From: Candidatus Thioglobus sp.
Lineage (GTDB): Bacteria > Pseudomonadota > Gammaproteobacteria > PS1 > Pseudothioglobaceae
DNA length: 64,000 nucleotides
Direction of reading: 5' to 3'
Assembly (NCBI GenBank): GCA_028345955.1
Contig: JAOMEO010000001.1
Coordinates: forward strand, 112,739 to 176,738
The stretch's first letter is position 1. The number at the start of each line of letters is the position of its first letter. A model generated the notes under the pieces. It was given only the letters and a program-made list of their open reading frames with translations, ran no database searches and was not told where the DNA came from. Shown here one piece after another: positions 10,142 to 19,690 of this stretch. Both the position numbers and the translations under genes were made by a program.

Positions 10142-11638
10142 TTACATTTTCTTCTTACCTTGTATGACTTGATCAAGTATTAAAGCGCAAAACAAGATGG
10201 CAATACCAGCCAAAATTCCTTGGCCCACATTTGCATATTGCAACGCTTCTAAAACGTCTTGCCCAAGCCCTTTTGCACCAATCAGAGAGGCAACAACAAC
10301 CATTGCTAAACTCAACATAACTGTCTGATTAACGCCGGCAAGAATTGTTGGCATAGCGAGAGGCAAGTCAACCTTTGTTAATAGATACCATTTAGAGGCA
10401 CCATAAGCTATTGCAGCCTCTCTTATCGCCTCAGGAACACCTCTCAACCCTAAAACTGTCAACCTGACTACAGGAGTTCCGCCAAAAATCATGGTAATAA
10501 TTACAGCAGAAACCTTTCCAGTTCCAAAAAAAGCAATTACTGGAATCATAAACACGAATGCAGGCATGGTTTGCATAAAATCCATTATGGGTCTAATGAA
10601 AGAATAAAATTTAGGTCTTGTAGCACAATAAATTCCAAGCGGGATTCCAATAGATATACTTAATATAGCAGCAGTACCCAATAAAGCCAAAGTTGTCATG
10701 GCCTTTACCCAAAACCCTAAAAAGCCCATATAAGCCAAAAATGCGAGAGAATAGATTGCAGCACGCGGTCCTGCAGAGAGTCCGGTCATTAATACTATTG
10801 CACTTATGACCACAACCCATGGCGTTTTAACAAATAACATTTCCAGTGAATCCAAGACACTTCTTATTCCATATGTGATGGCACTAAAAAGAGCATCACC
10901 CTTAATAACTGCATAATCAAAGGCCCCTTCTACACCATCTATTGAGGCAAGCCTTATATCTGGATGCGTAGGAAAGTCAGCAAACAACTTCACTAAATCT
11001 GGAAAACTATAGTGAATCGTCGAAAAGATAATAATTATCAGTGAAAAACTTATACTCAGCAGGTAATTTTTAAAATCCATTCCTGGACTGATAAGCTTAT
11101 TTGAAAGCCATTCAGAAAATCTCTTTTCTAAAATTGAATTGGCTAATACTCCTTGTAGCGATCTTATAAGAATAAATAAAACAATTCCTCCAATGGCAAT
11201 TGCAACTCCAGAAGCTTCTATACGTTGAGCCTCTTGTAAGTAGCCAGCTATTGAATCTTCCAGTGACTTGATCGTTCTTCTGAACATTTCTACTTTGTCT
11301 GAATTGCTTTCTATTGCAGCTTGGAGTTGTTTCTGTCGAAAATCAATCGTTGACTGAATTTGATCAATTTTTTTATAAGCCTCTATACTAATATTTCCAA
11401 AGAAGCCTCTAACAATTTGAACAATAGCAAAGGTCTCAATAATTAAAAATGCCAGTGACCAGTTCCATATATTTCTAATTCCAAACCATATTGAACCAAA
11501 TAAAAATGCTGATAAATTGAATGAAAGAATAAATTTTGAGGCATTGTTGATTCTCTCAAATTCATGAATATAGTAGTCAGGATTGGTCTTTACAAAATCT
11601 TTAATTCGATTTGTATTTAGATAGTTATTTTCACTCAT
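10142..11638 (-). CDS. glycine betaine/proline-type ABC transporter permease (ProW family)
   Basis: ORF 10142..11659, likely start MSENNYLN at 11638. BPD_transp_1-type region (LGIPLGIYCATRPKFYSFIRPIMDFMQTMPAFVFMIPVIAFFGTGK). Long N-terminal membrane/coiled extension. Confidence 0.85.
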   Translation of the reverse strand: MSENNYLNTNRIKDFVKTNPDYYIHEFERINNASKFILSFNLSAFLFGSIWFGIRNIWNWSLAFLIIETFAIVQIVRGFFGNISIEAYKKIDQIQSTIDFRQKQLQAAIESNSDKVEMFRRTIKSLEDSIAGYLQEAQRIEASGVAIAIGGIVLFILIRSLQGVLANSILEKRFSEWLSNKLISPGMDFKNYLLSISFSLIIIIFSTIHYSFPDLVKLFADFPTHPDIRLASIDGVEGAFDYAVIKGDALFSAITYGIRSVLDSLEMLFVKTPWVVVISAIVLMTGLSAGPRAAIYSLAFLAYMGFLGFWVKAMTTLALLGTAAILSISIGIPLGIYCATRPKFYSFIRPIMDFMQTMPAFVFMIPVIAFFGTGKVSAVIITMIFGGTPVVRLTVLGLRGVPEAIREAAIAYGASKWYLLTKVDLPLAMPTILAGVNQTVMLSLAMVVVASLIGAKGLGQDVLEALQYANVGQGILAGIAILFCALILDQVIQGKKKM

Positions 11639-12695
11639 CTTGACCCTCAACAACAGCAACTAATAAGTCTTTTTGAGATATGACCCCTATATCTCTACCG
11701 TCTGCATTAGTTATAACAATAGGGCTATCATTGGATACTGATTTTTCAATTAAACTACTTAAAACATCACTTTCATTCATTCTTACCGCATCTTTTGGAA
11801 TATCGCCATAACTCTTACTATATTCATCTATTGGCTTCATAATTGTATTTGCTTGTACAACTTGGAGTCTTGAAATCCCTTTCACAAAGTCCGCCACATA
11901 ATCATCCTCTGGCTTCAAGACTATTTCTTCAGGGGTTCCTACTTGAATAACTTTGCCATCCCTCATAATTGCAATACGATGGCCAACTTTAACTGCCTCA
12001 TCTAGGTCATGAGTGATAAAGACTGTTGTTTTTCTTAATTTTTTTGATAGCTTAATAAACTCTATTTGAAGCTGCCTTCTGATTAATGGATCTAGGGCAC
12101 TAAAAGGCTCATCCATTAATAATATCTCAGGATCAGCCGCCAAAGCTCTTGCCAATCCTACGCGCTGTTGCATACCTCCAGATAGCTCATGTGCATATTT
12201 ATTACCCCATCCTGTAAGTTCAACTGTATTTAAAATTTCATTCGCCTGTGCGTATCTTTTGTTTTTATTAATACCTCTAATCTCTAATGGCATAGCAATG
12301 TTATCAATTACAGATCGATGGGGCATTAAGGCGAAATTTTGAAAAACCATACCTATCTTTTTATTTCTAAATTCTTGTAGTTGATTTTTTTCAAATGCCA
12401 TTACATCTTGCCCATCAATTAAGATTTTCCCCAGTGTGGGCTCGAGCAACCTATTAATATGCCTTACAAGGGTTGATTTACCGCTTCCAGAGAGTCCCAT
12501 GACACAGAATATTTCTCCTGGATTAACATCAAATGAAACATCGGAGACTCCAATTACTGAGTTGTACTTCTCTAAAGCATCTTGCTTAGAAATATTCTTT
12601 TTAGTTATTGCTTCTAGTGCTTCAGGAGAATTGTTTCCAAATACCTTAGTGATATTTTGAATCTCAATGAAGCTTCCAGAGTTTTCAGACGACAT
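11631..12695 (-). CDS. glycine betaine/proline-type ABC transporter ATP-binding protein (ProV family, C-terminal CBS region)
   Basis: GLSGSGKSTLVRHINRL Walker A, LSGGMQQRVGLARA, LLMDEPFSALDP; C-terminal CBS-like DGRDIGVISQKDLL. Confidence 0.9.
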   Translation of the reverse strand: MSSENSGSFIEIQNITKVFGNNSPEALEAITKKNISKQDALEKYNSVIGVSDVSFDVNPGEIFCVMGLSGSGKSTLVRHINRLLEPTLGKILIDGQDVMAFEKNQLQEFRNKKIGMVFQNFALMPHRSVIDNIAMPLEIRGINKNKRYAQANEILNTVELTGWGNKYAHELSGGMQQRVGLARALAADPEILLMDEPFSALDPLIRRQLQIEFIKLSKKLRKTTVFITHDLDEAVKVGHRIAIMRDGKVIQVGTPEEIVLKPEDDYVADFVKGISRLQVVQANTIMKPIDEYSKSYGDIPKDAVRMNESDVLSSLIEKSVSNDSPIVITNADGRDIGVISQKDLLVAVVEGQDE

Positions 12696-12716
12696 AATAT
12701 TTATTTTTAATGAAAA

Positions 12717-12743
12717 AAAACCGGCGCCTAAAACGCCGGTTTT
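12717..12743 (-). terminator. intrinsic terminator/attenuator between the ProX-like and ProV-like genes
   Basis: AAAACCGGCG-CCTAAAA-CGCCGGTTTT; on the minus strand the stem is followed by a run of T (complement of gaaaaaaaa). Confidence 0.85.
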
Positions 12744-12760
12744 AAGACGAACTAGTTAAA

Positions 12761-13723
12761 TTATAAACCTAACCAGCCATCAACAGTACCTTCGTTTTGA
12801 GACATCCAATCTCTAGCAACTTCTGCAGGATCTCTCTTATTGACAGACACTTCATAAGCTAGCCATGAAACATCATCAGATGTAAGCTGGAAGTTATTGA
12901 AAAATTCAACAATTGCTGGTGACTTAGCTTCTAGCGAAGTGCCCCAACCAATTTGAATGTTCTTCAATGCATCCTTTGAAGCTACATATGATTTTGTATA
13001 CCAATCTGCATCAGTTTTTGGTTGAATCATTATGTATTTCTCAGGGTCATGAGTAGGCTCAGTCAACATAACAACATCAGCCATTCCCCAAATAGCGTGT
13101 GGCTTATAGCAGTAGAATGCATAGCCTTCACCTTTCTTAATTGAGTCTAATACTCGAGCATTTTTCACAGCTTCAGCAGCTCTAATTGGCTCAATTCCAG
13201 CATCAAGTAGTTGGTAATCTCTTACCTTTACTTCATTTACGTTTGCAGATGCCCATCCATCAGCACCAATCCAAAACTCGCCTTTACCGTTGCCATCACT
13301 ATCCATGGCAGCAACAACTTCAGGTCTACCAAGATCGAAAATTGAAGTTATATTCATCTCTGCTGCAAAAGCTTGCGAGACACAGTAACCTTGGTTTCCT
13401 TCGTAGCTTAGAGGACTTAACTTAAGTGTTCCTTTAGGTACGAGGTCATTAGTGTAGGCCTGTTGATTGGGAAGCCAGATATCAGGGTGAACTTCAATCT
13501 CACCTTTGCTCCTATCAATAGCTGCATAAATAGCTGTATTGTTTCCAGGAACAAGCTCCACTTCTCCGCCCATTTTATCGGTAATAACGGCAGACAGCAA
13601 GTTAGCAATTGCCGTTGCTCCTGTCCAACCTGGATCACCGATATTAACTTTTTCTGCATAGCTAGACATTGACATAGTCAATGCAATTAATCCTGCCATG
13701 CAAGTCTTACTTAATATTTTCAT
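12761..13723 (-). CDS. glycine betaine-type substrate-binding protein (ProX/OpuAC family)
   Basis: ORF 12761..13768; likely start MKILSKTCMAGLIALTMSMSSYA (signal peptide). OpuAC-like VNIGDPGWTGATAIANLLSAVI. Confidence 0.85.
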   Translation of the reverse strand: MKILSKTCMAGLIALTMSMSSYAEKVNIGDPGWTGATAIANLLSAVITDKMGGEVELVPGNNTAIYAAIDRSKGEIEVHPDIWLPNQQAYTNDLVPKGTLKLSPLSYEGNQGYCVSQAFAAEMNITSIFDLGRPEVVAAMDSDGNGKGEFWIGADGWASANVNEVKVRDYQLLDAGIEPIRAAEAVKNARVLDSIKKGEGYAFYCYKPHAIWGMADVVMLTEPTHDPEKYIMIQPKTDADWYTKSYVASKDALKNIQIGWGTSLEAKSPAIVEFFNNFQLTSDDVSWLAYEVSVNKRDPAEVARDWMSQNEGTVDGWLGL

Positions 13724-13940
13724 TTTTACATCTCCTTTACATATTAAATTGATACAAAACCACATCAAAATGCTTTCATTTTAGAAAAAAGTTCGCCCGA
13801 ATCAATTAATAAATTGAAGCAATTTGTTATTGTGGAAAGGGAATATTAACACGAAATTAACTATGATAAAACTTATATATAAAAAAGAAAAATAATAATT
13901 AAACTTAAAATAGAAAAGAAAAAAATTGATTATAGAAAAT

Positions 13941-14684
13941 TTAATATAGAAAATCTTTTACCATTTTATTAAATAATTTTGGTTTTTCCATGTGTGAATT
14001 ATGAGCACAGTTTTCAATGATCTCTAATCTAGAATCAACTATGCCTTTTTTTAATATTTTTTGCTGAGACCAATCATAAGAACGATCTTTATCTGACCAG
14101 ATAATAAGAGTTGGGCACTTAATATGTTTTAGTTGTTCCCTTCCATCCCAACACTCCCAAGCATCAAGACTAGCAAGTGCAGCTTGTGTTGAAGCCTTTT
14201 TACCTTCATCGATACATAAATTAAATCCATCACCAATTAAATAATCAATAAACCATGTTTTCGCTATATCTTGTCTAACTTTATTTAAACCAAATTTTTT
14301 AATTTTAGTTCTTGATTCATTTATGGTTTCAAATCTGTTGGGTAAAACTCCAATAGAGCCTGTTCCAAAACAAATTAACTTATTTATACGTTCTGGATAA
14401 AGAGCAGCCATTTCTTGAACTATCATTCCACCCATAGAATGACCGAGTAAATTAAAGTTTTCTATTTTTAAATAATCTAAAAGCTCAAATACTTGATTTG
14501 CATTTTCTTTTATTGTTGATGGCGCAGTCATATGAGAACTTTCTCCATAACCAGCCAAAGATGGCATGATTAAATCATAATCATTCTTTAATTCTTCCTG
14601 AAATTTCCACATGGATTGACCACCAAGATATCCATGAATTAATACTAGAGGATATCCGGTTCCTATTTTTTTATAAGACAACAT
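13941..14684 (-). CDS. alpha/beta hydrolase
   Basis: LIHGYLGGQSMW, LLGHSMGGMIVQE nucleophile elbow, late His (NCAHNSHMEKP). Confidence 0.8.
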   Translation of the reverse strand: MLSYKKIGTGYPLVLIHGYLGGQSMWKFQEELKNDYDLIMPSLAGYGESSHMTAPSTIKENANQVFELLDYLKIENFNLLGHSMGGMIVQEMAALYPERINKLICFGTGSIGVLPNRFETINESRTKIKKFGLNKVRQDIAKTWFIDYLIGDGFNLCIDEGKKASTQAALASLDAWECWDGREQLKHIKCPTLIIWSDKDRSYDWSQQKILKKGIVDSRLEIIENCAHNSHMEKPKLFNKMVKDFLY

Positions 14685-14693
14685 AATTAACTA

Positions 14694-15788
14694 TTAGTTA
14701 GGTGGGACCAAAACCAGTTTTCCGACATATTTTTTCGCCAAGAAATCTTTCTGCGCTCGAACAATATCTTTGAGAGAGTAGCTCTTTGCGATCAAAGGTT
14801 TGATTTCATTTCTCTCAATATAACCAATCAAATTTTCAAAAACTTCGCTGCTCTGAAAAGTACACCCTATAAACGTTAAATCCTTTAAATATAGAGTCCT
14901 AACATCCAATTCAACGATTGGCCCAGCAATCGCCCCTGCTGTTGCATAGCGACCGCCTTTCTTAAGCACCTCAAGTAATTCTCCCCATTTACTACCTGCA
15001 ACGAGATCAATCACTACATCTACGTACTCCTTACCCAGAATGTCAATTAAATTGTCCTCTCGTTTTACGACATGATCGGCACCAATACTTTTAACATCGG
15101 AGATTTTTTGTTCGTTAGTTACTGCGATAACTTTTGCTCCACGTCTCTTAGCTAACTGGATTGCAGCTGATCCAACGCCACCAGAGGACCCCGTAATCAA
15201 AACAGTTTCACCCTTACTAACATTTGAGCGCTCCAAGAGATTTTCAGCTGTTGAGTAGGCACAAGGAATAGAGGCTAATTCAATATCACTCCAGTCGCTC
15301 TCGATTTTATAACTTTCATCACTAAAAGCAACCATGAACTGTGCAAAGGCGCCATTGCATTCCGAGCCTACGGACCAGCTCTCAAAGGGCCGGTAGTCTA
15401 CTGCATATTGCTGCATGGTGCGTACTAAAACACGCTCACCTATTCGCTTACTATCGACCTGTTCACCAACTGCAACAATTTCACCATAGCAGTCTGCTCC
15501 CTGAATGATGGGAAAACTGAGAGGAACACCTGACCAACTTCCGTCATCATTCTCAGCATTATCAAAACCTTCAGCACCTCCAACACTTGTTTCACCTGTC
15601 ACCGATTTTGAATACCAGGCAGTACGTGTGTTGATGTCGGTATTGTTAATTCCTGCGCCCAAAACCTTAATAAGCACTTGATCTGAATTTGGACTAGGCA
15701 CTTCAACATCAGTGCGGAAATCCAAAACATCAAAACCGCCATGGCCAGTCGTTAAAACTGCACTCATCTTTTTTGGAATACTGATCAT
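14694..15788 (-). CDS. zinc-binding/MDR-family alcohol dehydrogenase-like protein
   Basis: GAGINNTDINTR, QGADCYGEIVAVGEQV, VLITGSSGGVGSAAIQLAKRRGAKVIAV. Confidence 0.8.
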   Translation of the reverse strand: MISIPKKMSAVLTTGHGGFDVLDFRTDVEVPSPNSDQVLIKVLGAGINNTDINTRTAWYSKSVTGETSVGGAEGFDNAENDDGSWSGVPLSFPIIQGADCYGEIVAVGEQVDSKRIGERVLVRTMQQYAVDYRPFESWSVGSECNGAFAQFMVAFSDESYKIESDWSDIELASIPCAYSTAENLLERSNVSKGETVLITGSSGGVGSAAIQLAKRRGAKVIAVTNEQKISDVKSIGADHVVKREDNLIDILGKEYVDVVIDLVAGSKWGELLEVLKKGGRYATAGAIAGPIVELDVRTLYLKDLTFIGCTFQSSEVFENLIGYIERNEIKPLIAKSYSLKDIVRAQKDFLAKKYVGKLVLVPPN

Positions 15789-15819
15789 CCCGTCTCCCTA
15801 AAACACTATTCAGTTAACA

Positions 15820-17136
15820 TTACAGCAACAAGTCAGATTCGAAAGGGTAATTGGATAACACCTCGTGGCCCTTTTCAGTAATCAAAACCTGTTCCTCTAG
15901 TTTGACGCCTGGTCCACCATCATGGCGTCCGACATAGCTCTCCACGGTTAAAACCATTCCTGGTCTTATGACGCCATCATAACTGTTTTCATCCCACTCC
16001 CATGTGAAGGGAATGGCGGGATATTCGTCACACAATCCGACTCCATGATACAACATCGAATAGTGTCGAAACTCACTTTTCGGGTACTCCCTACAAGAAA
16101 ATGACAACTCTTTAAAGGTAATACCTGGTCGTAATATCTCTAAATTTTGTTGAACTTGTTCGTAAGCCATAGTATAGATTTCTTTTTGTGCTGAACTTGC
16201 AGACTTATCACCACACATCCAGGTACGAGAAATGTCGGTACAGTAACCGTACGCACCAACTAAATCTGTATCAAAACCTATTAACTCTCCATTCTGAATA
16301 GGGCGTGAGGAGCATTCGTGATACCATGGATTAGCCCTGGGGCCGGCCGCAAGTAGACGCGTCTCGATCCATTCAGCTCCTCTAGAAACAGCCTCCATTT
16401 GGAAATGACTCCAGAGTTTTTGCTCAGTAATTCCAGGTTCAGAATGGGAACGCATTAACTCAATAGATTTTTCACAGGCAAATATAGAGCATCTCATTGC
16501 AACGATCTCTTCTTCCGATTTGATCAACCTTGCCAATTCCATCACCTCCTCACCATTAGCTAGCTCCAAGCCTAGCTCTTCAAGCTGATGAATACCCTCA
16601 GTTGCGCAATGATCTAGAGCCAATCGTTTATTGCCATGACCAAACTGAGCAACTATTTCTGCAATCTCCTGGGCCCAGATTTTGGCCTTGCGTTTGCTAA
16701 ATTCACCCGCAAGAAAATACAGATAGGTAATCGCTGTACGCACTTCCGTTATTAGTGGGTTATGGTTAGAAAGAAACTCATTTCCTTCAAACTCGAAAAT
16801 AATCACAGGACCTTGTGCCATTACTAAAGCGTATCGTGCTGCGTTATGCGATGTCCAGGCAGACATATTTGTGCTGTCTATTGCATAGCGAATATTGACT
16901 GGATCATAGAGTAGAATACCGGCACAATCAAACTCAATCAATTTATCACGAACCCTTTGTAATCGGTACTCCCGAATACTTGTCATGTTCGGACTTACCA
17001 ATCCAGCCTCTACCCACTCGGATTCTGCAAGAGCGCCTGGACCGAGCGCATGTTTATTTAGACTATAAATATCTTCATCACCTGCCGCTTGAGAGGCAAT
17101 TTTCGTTTCATACTTTTTGTTTTGTTTAAAACTCAT
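15820..17136 (-). CDS. M24 metallopeptidase-fold protein, DddP (DMSP lyase)-like
   Basis: Motifs NIRYAIDSTNMSAWTSHNAAR, GAEWIETRLLAAGPRANPWYHECSSRPIQNGELIGFDTDLVGAYGYCTDISRTW, YHGVGLCDEYP, VLTVESYVG, VKLEEQVLIT; matches my recollection of the DddP family with M24 metal ligands retained. Confidence 0.7.
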   Translation of the reverse strand: MSFKQNKKYETKIASQAAGDEDIYSLNKHALGPGALAESEWVEAGLVSPNMTSIREYRLQRVRDKLIEFDCAGILLYDPVNIRYAIDSTNMSAWTSHNAARYALVMAQGPVIIFEFEGNEFLSNHNPLITEVRTAITYLYFLAGEFSKRKAKIWAQEIAEIVAQFGHGNKRLALDHCATEGIHQLEELGLELANGEEVMELARLIKSEEEIVAMRCSIFACEKSIELMRSHSEPGITEQKLWSHFQMEAVSRGAEWIETRLLAAGPRANPWYHECSSRPIQNGELIGFDTDLVGAYGYCTDISRTWMCGDKSASSAQKEIYTMAYEQVQQNLEILRPGITFKELSFSCREYPKSEFRHYSMLYHGVGLCDEYPAIPFTWEWDENSYDGVIRPGMVLTVESYVGRHDGGPGVKLEEQVLITEKGHEVLSNYPFESDLLL

Positions 17137-17153
17137 AGTCTAGTTATATCTTA

Positions 17154-19568
17154 TTAACGCATTTTCGACCCACTTGGATCGTATAGTGGTTTCATAATAA
17201 CACTCGCTCGATGAAACTTACCTAATATCTCCACTTCAAGCTCAGTATCCTCGTCAATTAATTCAACTGGCAAGTATGTCATCGCTAGTGATTTACCAAC
17301 TGAATGACCATAACCACCTGAAGTAACATAGCCGACACATTTATCATTATGCATCACAGCCTCATCTCCGCTGACTTCAGTTTCTGTTTCAATCTCAATG
17401 ACTGATAAATGTTTACTTGGGCCATTCTTTTGTTCTTCCAAGGCAGCATCTTTACCAATAAAGTCTTTATTCCAGTTTACAAAAAAATCAAGACCAGATT
17501 CCATTAAAGTAAAGTCAGGTCTAAAATCCAATGTCCAAGCGCCCCAACTCTTTTCTAGTCTCATTGACATTAATGCTCTTCCACCAAACCACTTCACATC
17601 TAAATCTTTTCCGGCCTCTTCAATCTCTTCAAATAACTTCAACTGGTATTGAGGAGCTACATATATTTCATAACCAAGCTCACCAGTAAAGGAGAGTCTG
17701 ACACATAAGGCTGGAACGCCTCCTATAAATGTGTCTCTAATATCACGGAACTTGAAAGCATCAGAGCTGACATCTTCTCGAGTCAGTCTTGACAATAATT
17801 CTCTAGAATTAGGCCCAGAAATTGCAATGCCATGAAAGTCGTCTGTCATGTTTTTATAAATAACATCATTAACTCCTTCTAGATGTTTTTCAAACCAACG
17901 AAGATGCATATTTTGTGCGACACTTGAACCGAACAAATAGTAAGTTTCATTATCAATACATGCAACTGTTAGATCGCCATTCAACTTACCACTCTCAAGA
18001 AGCATTGGCGAAAGGTTGACCCGTCCACTCTCAGGCATATGGCCTGCAAGAATACGATTCAAGAAAGCCCGAGCACCACTACCAGTAAATTTATGATTAG
18101 CAAAACTAGCAACCTCACTTGCTCCAAGGTTTTCACGAACAGCCTTGACTTCTTGTGCAACATATTCATGTGACCTTGACCTATGAAAAGTTGGGTCTTC
18201 ATAAGCATCCTCAGGGGAATCAGCAAACCAAAGTACATTTTCTAATCCAAAGGTATCTTGCCATACGGCACCTTTTTGGGTTAAACGGTCATATATCGAT
18301 GTTGTTTTTTGGCGTCTACCTTTTGGCAAAGTTTCGTTAGGGAAGGTCATCACAAAGCGACGCTCATAATTTTCAGACGACTTGATTACACCCCATTGAG
18401 GCGTTGCAAAGTCACCAAAGCGAGCAATGTCCATTGCCCAAACATCCACCGAAGGTTCACCTTCAATCATCCATTCAGCTAGAGTCTTTCCAACTCCACC
18501 AGCTTGACAAAAGCCAGCCATCACACCAACAGCAGTCCAGTAGTTTTTAATACCCGGGACAGGTCCAATCATTGGGTTACCATCTGGAGAAAATACAAAC
18601 GGACCATTGATAATGTTTTTAATACCTGCAGTACCCAGTGCGGGAATACGCTCAAATGCCAATTCTAGTCTATCAGCAATACGGTCCAGTTTTGGATCCA
18701 ATAAATCATGTCCAAAATTTTGTGGCGTTCCGTCCAATGACCACGGGGTTGAAAGAGGCTCATAGGTTCCCAATAACATGCCAGTATTTTCCTGACGCAA
18801 ATAAATATTTGCTTCAAAGTCAATGCAATGCGGTAAACGACGGCCTTCAGGTAAATTGGCAATCTGTTCAATTTCTTCTGTAATTAAATAATGATGCTCC
18901 ATTGGAACAACAGGTAAGTGAACATTAGCCATTCGACCAACCTCACGCGCCCACAATCCACCTGCGTTGACAATATGCTCTGCATGAATATTACCCTTTT
19001 CAGTGATCACATCCCAAGACCCATCAGGCCTTTGATTGGTCTCTATGACTGGCGTATGAGTGAAGAACTCAGCACCATGCACACGCGCTGATTTAGCATA
19101 AGCATAAACAACGCCAGAGGGATCAAGATCACCATCAGTCGGATCCCAAAGTGCCGCAACATAATGTTCAGGATTGATCAATGGATGCTTTTCTATTACC
19201 TCGTCAATAGATACAAACTCTTGATCTAATCCTATCGATCTAGCTTTTGAGCGTTCTCGCTTTAGGTAGTCATGCCAACTTTGATTAGAGGCCAAGTAAT
19301 AGCCGCCAGTTTTGTGCATGTTGATTGAATGACCAGAGGTCTCTTCAATTTCCTTATATAAACTGATTGTGTAGTCTTGAAGCTTGGAGACATTAGGATC
19401 TGAACTAAGTGTATGAAATGAACCAGCAGCATGCCAACTAGAGCCCGAGGTTAGTTCATTGCGTTCCAGTAAAACGACATCTTTCCAGCCCATTTTTGCT
19501 AAATGAAACAAAATAGAGCAACCAACCACGCCACCGCCAATAACGACTACCTTAGCATGTTCCTGCAA
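17154..19568 (-). CDS. FAD-dependent oxidoreductase with C-terminal GcvT-like domain (dimethylglycine/sarcosine dehydrogenase family)
   Basis: 804 aa. N-terminal VVIGGGVVGCSILFHLAKMGWKDVVLLERNELTSGSSWHAAG, C-terminal GcvT-like folate-binding region (GISGPNSRELLSRLT, GELGYEIYV, GGRALMSMRLEKSWGAW). Confidence 0.85.
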   Translation of the reverse strand: MQEHAKVVVIGGGVVGCSILFHLAKMGWKDVVLLERNELTSGSSWHAAGSFHTLSSDPNVSKLQDYTISLYKEIEETSGHSINMHKTGGYYLASNQSWHDYLKRERSKARSIGLDQEFVSIDEVIEKHPLINPEHYVAALWDPTDGDLDPSGVVYAYAKSARVHGAEFFTHTPVIETNQRPDGSWDVITEKGNIHAEHIVNAGGLWAREVGRMANVHLPVVPMEHHYLITEEIEQIANLPEGRRLPHCIDFEANIYLRQENTGMLLGTYEPLSTPWSLDGTPQNFGHDLLDPKLDRIADRLELAFERIPALGTAGIKNIINGPFVFSPDGNPMIGPVPGIKNYWTAVGVMAGFCQAGGVGKTLAEWMIEGEPSVDVWAMDIARFGDFATPQWGVIKSSENYERRFVMTFPNETLPKGRRQKTTSIYDRLTQKGAVWQDTFGLENVLWFADSPEDAYEDPTFHRSRSHEYVAQEVKAVRENLGASEVASFANHKFTGSGARAFLNRILAGHMPESGRVNLSPMLLESGKLNGDLTVACIDNETYYLFGSSVAQNMHLRWFEKHLEGVNDVIYKNMTDDFHGIAISGPNSRELLSRLTREDVSSDAFKFRDIRDTFIGGVPALCVRLSFTGELGYEIYVAPQYQLKLFEEIEEAGKDLDVKWFGGRALMSMRLEKSWGAWTLDFRPDFTLMESGLDFFVNWNKDFIGKDAALEEQKNGPSKHLSVIEIETETEVSGDEAVMHNDKCVGYVTSGGYGHSVGKSLAMTYLPVELIDEDTELEVEILGKFHRASVIMKPLYDPSGSKMR

Positions 19569-19690
19569 AATATACCTCCAATTACAAGTTCTCTAAAATC
19601 AAAGATGATAATTCAAACTGTGAATGAAAACAAGTGAATAATATGTCTCAATTTTAATGAAATATCTTCACTTACGTTTTGGGTTTTTAT

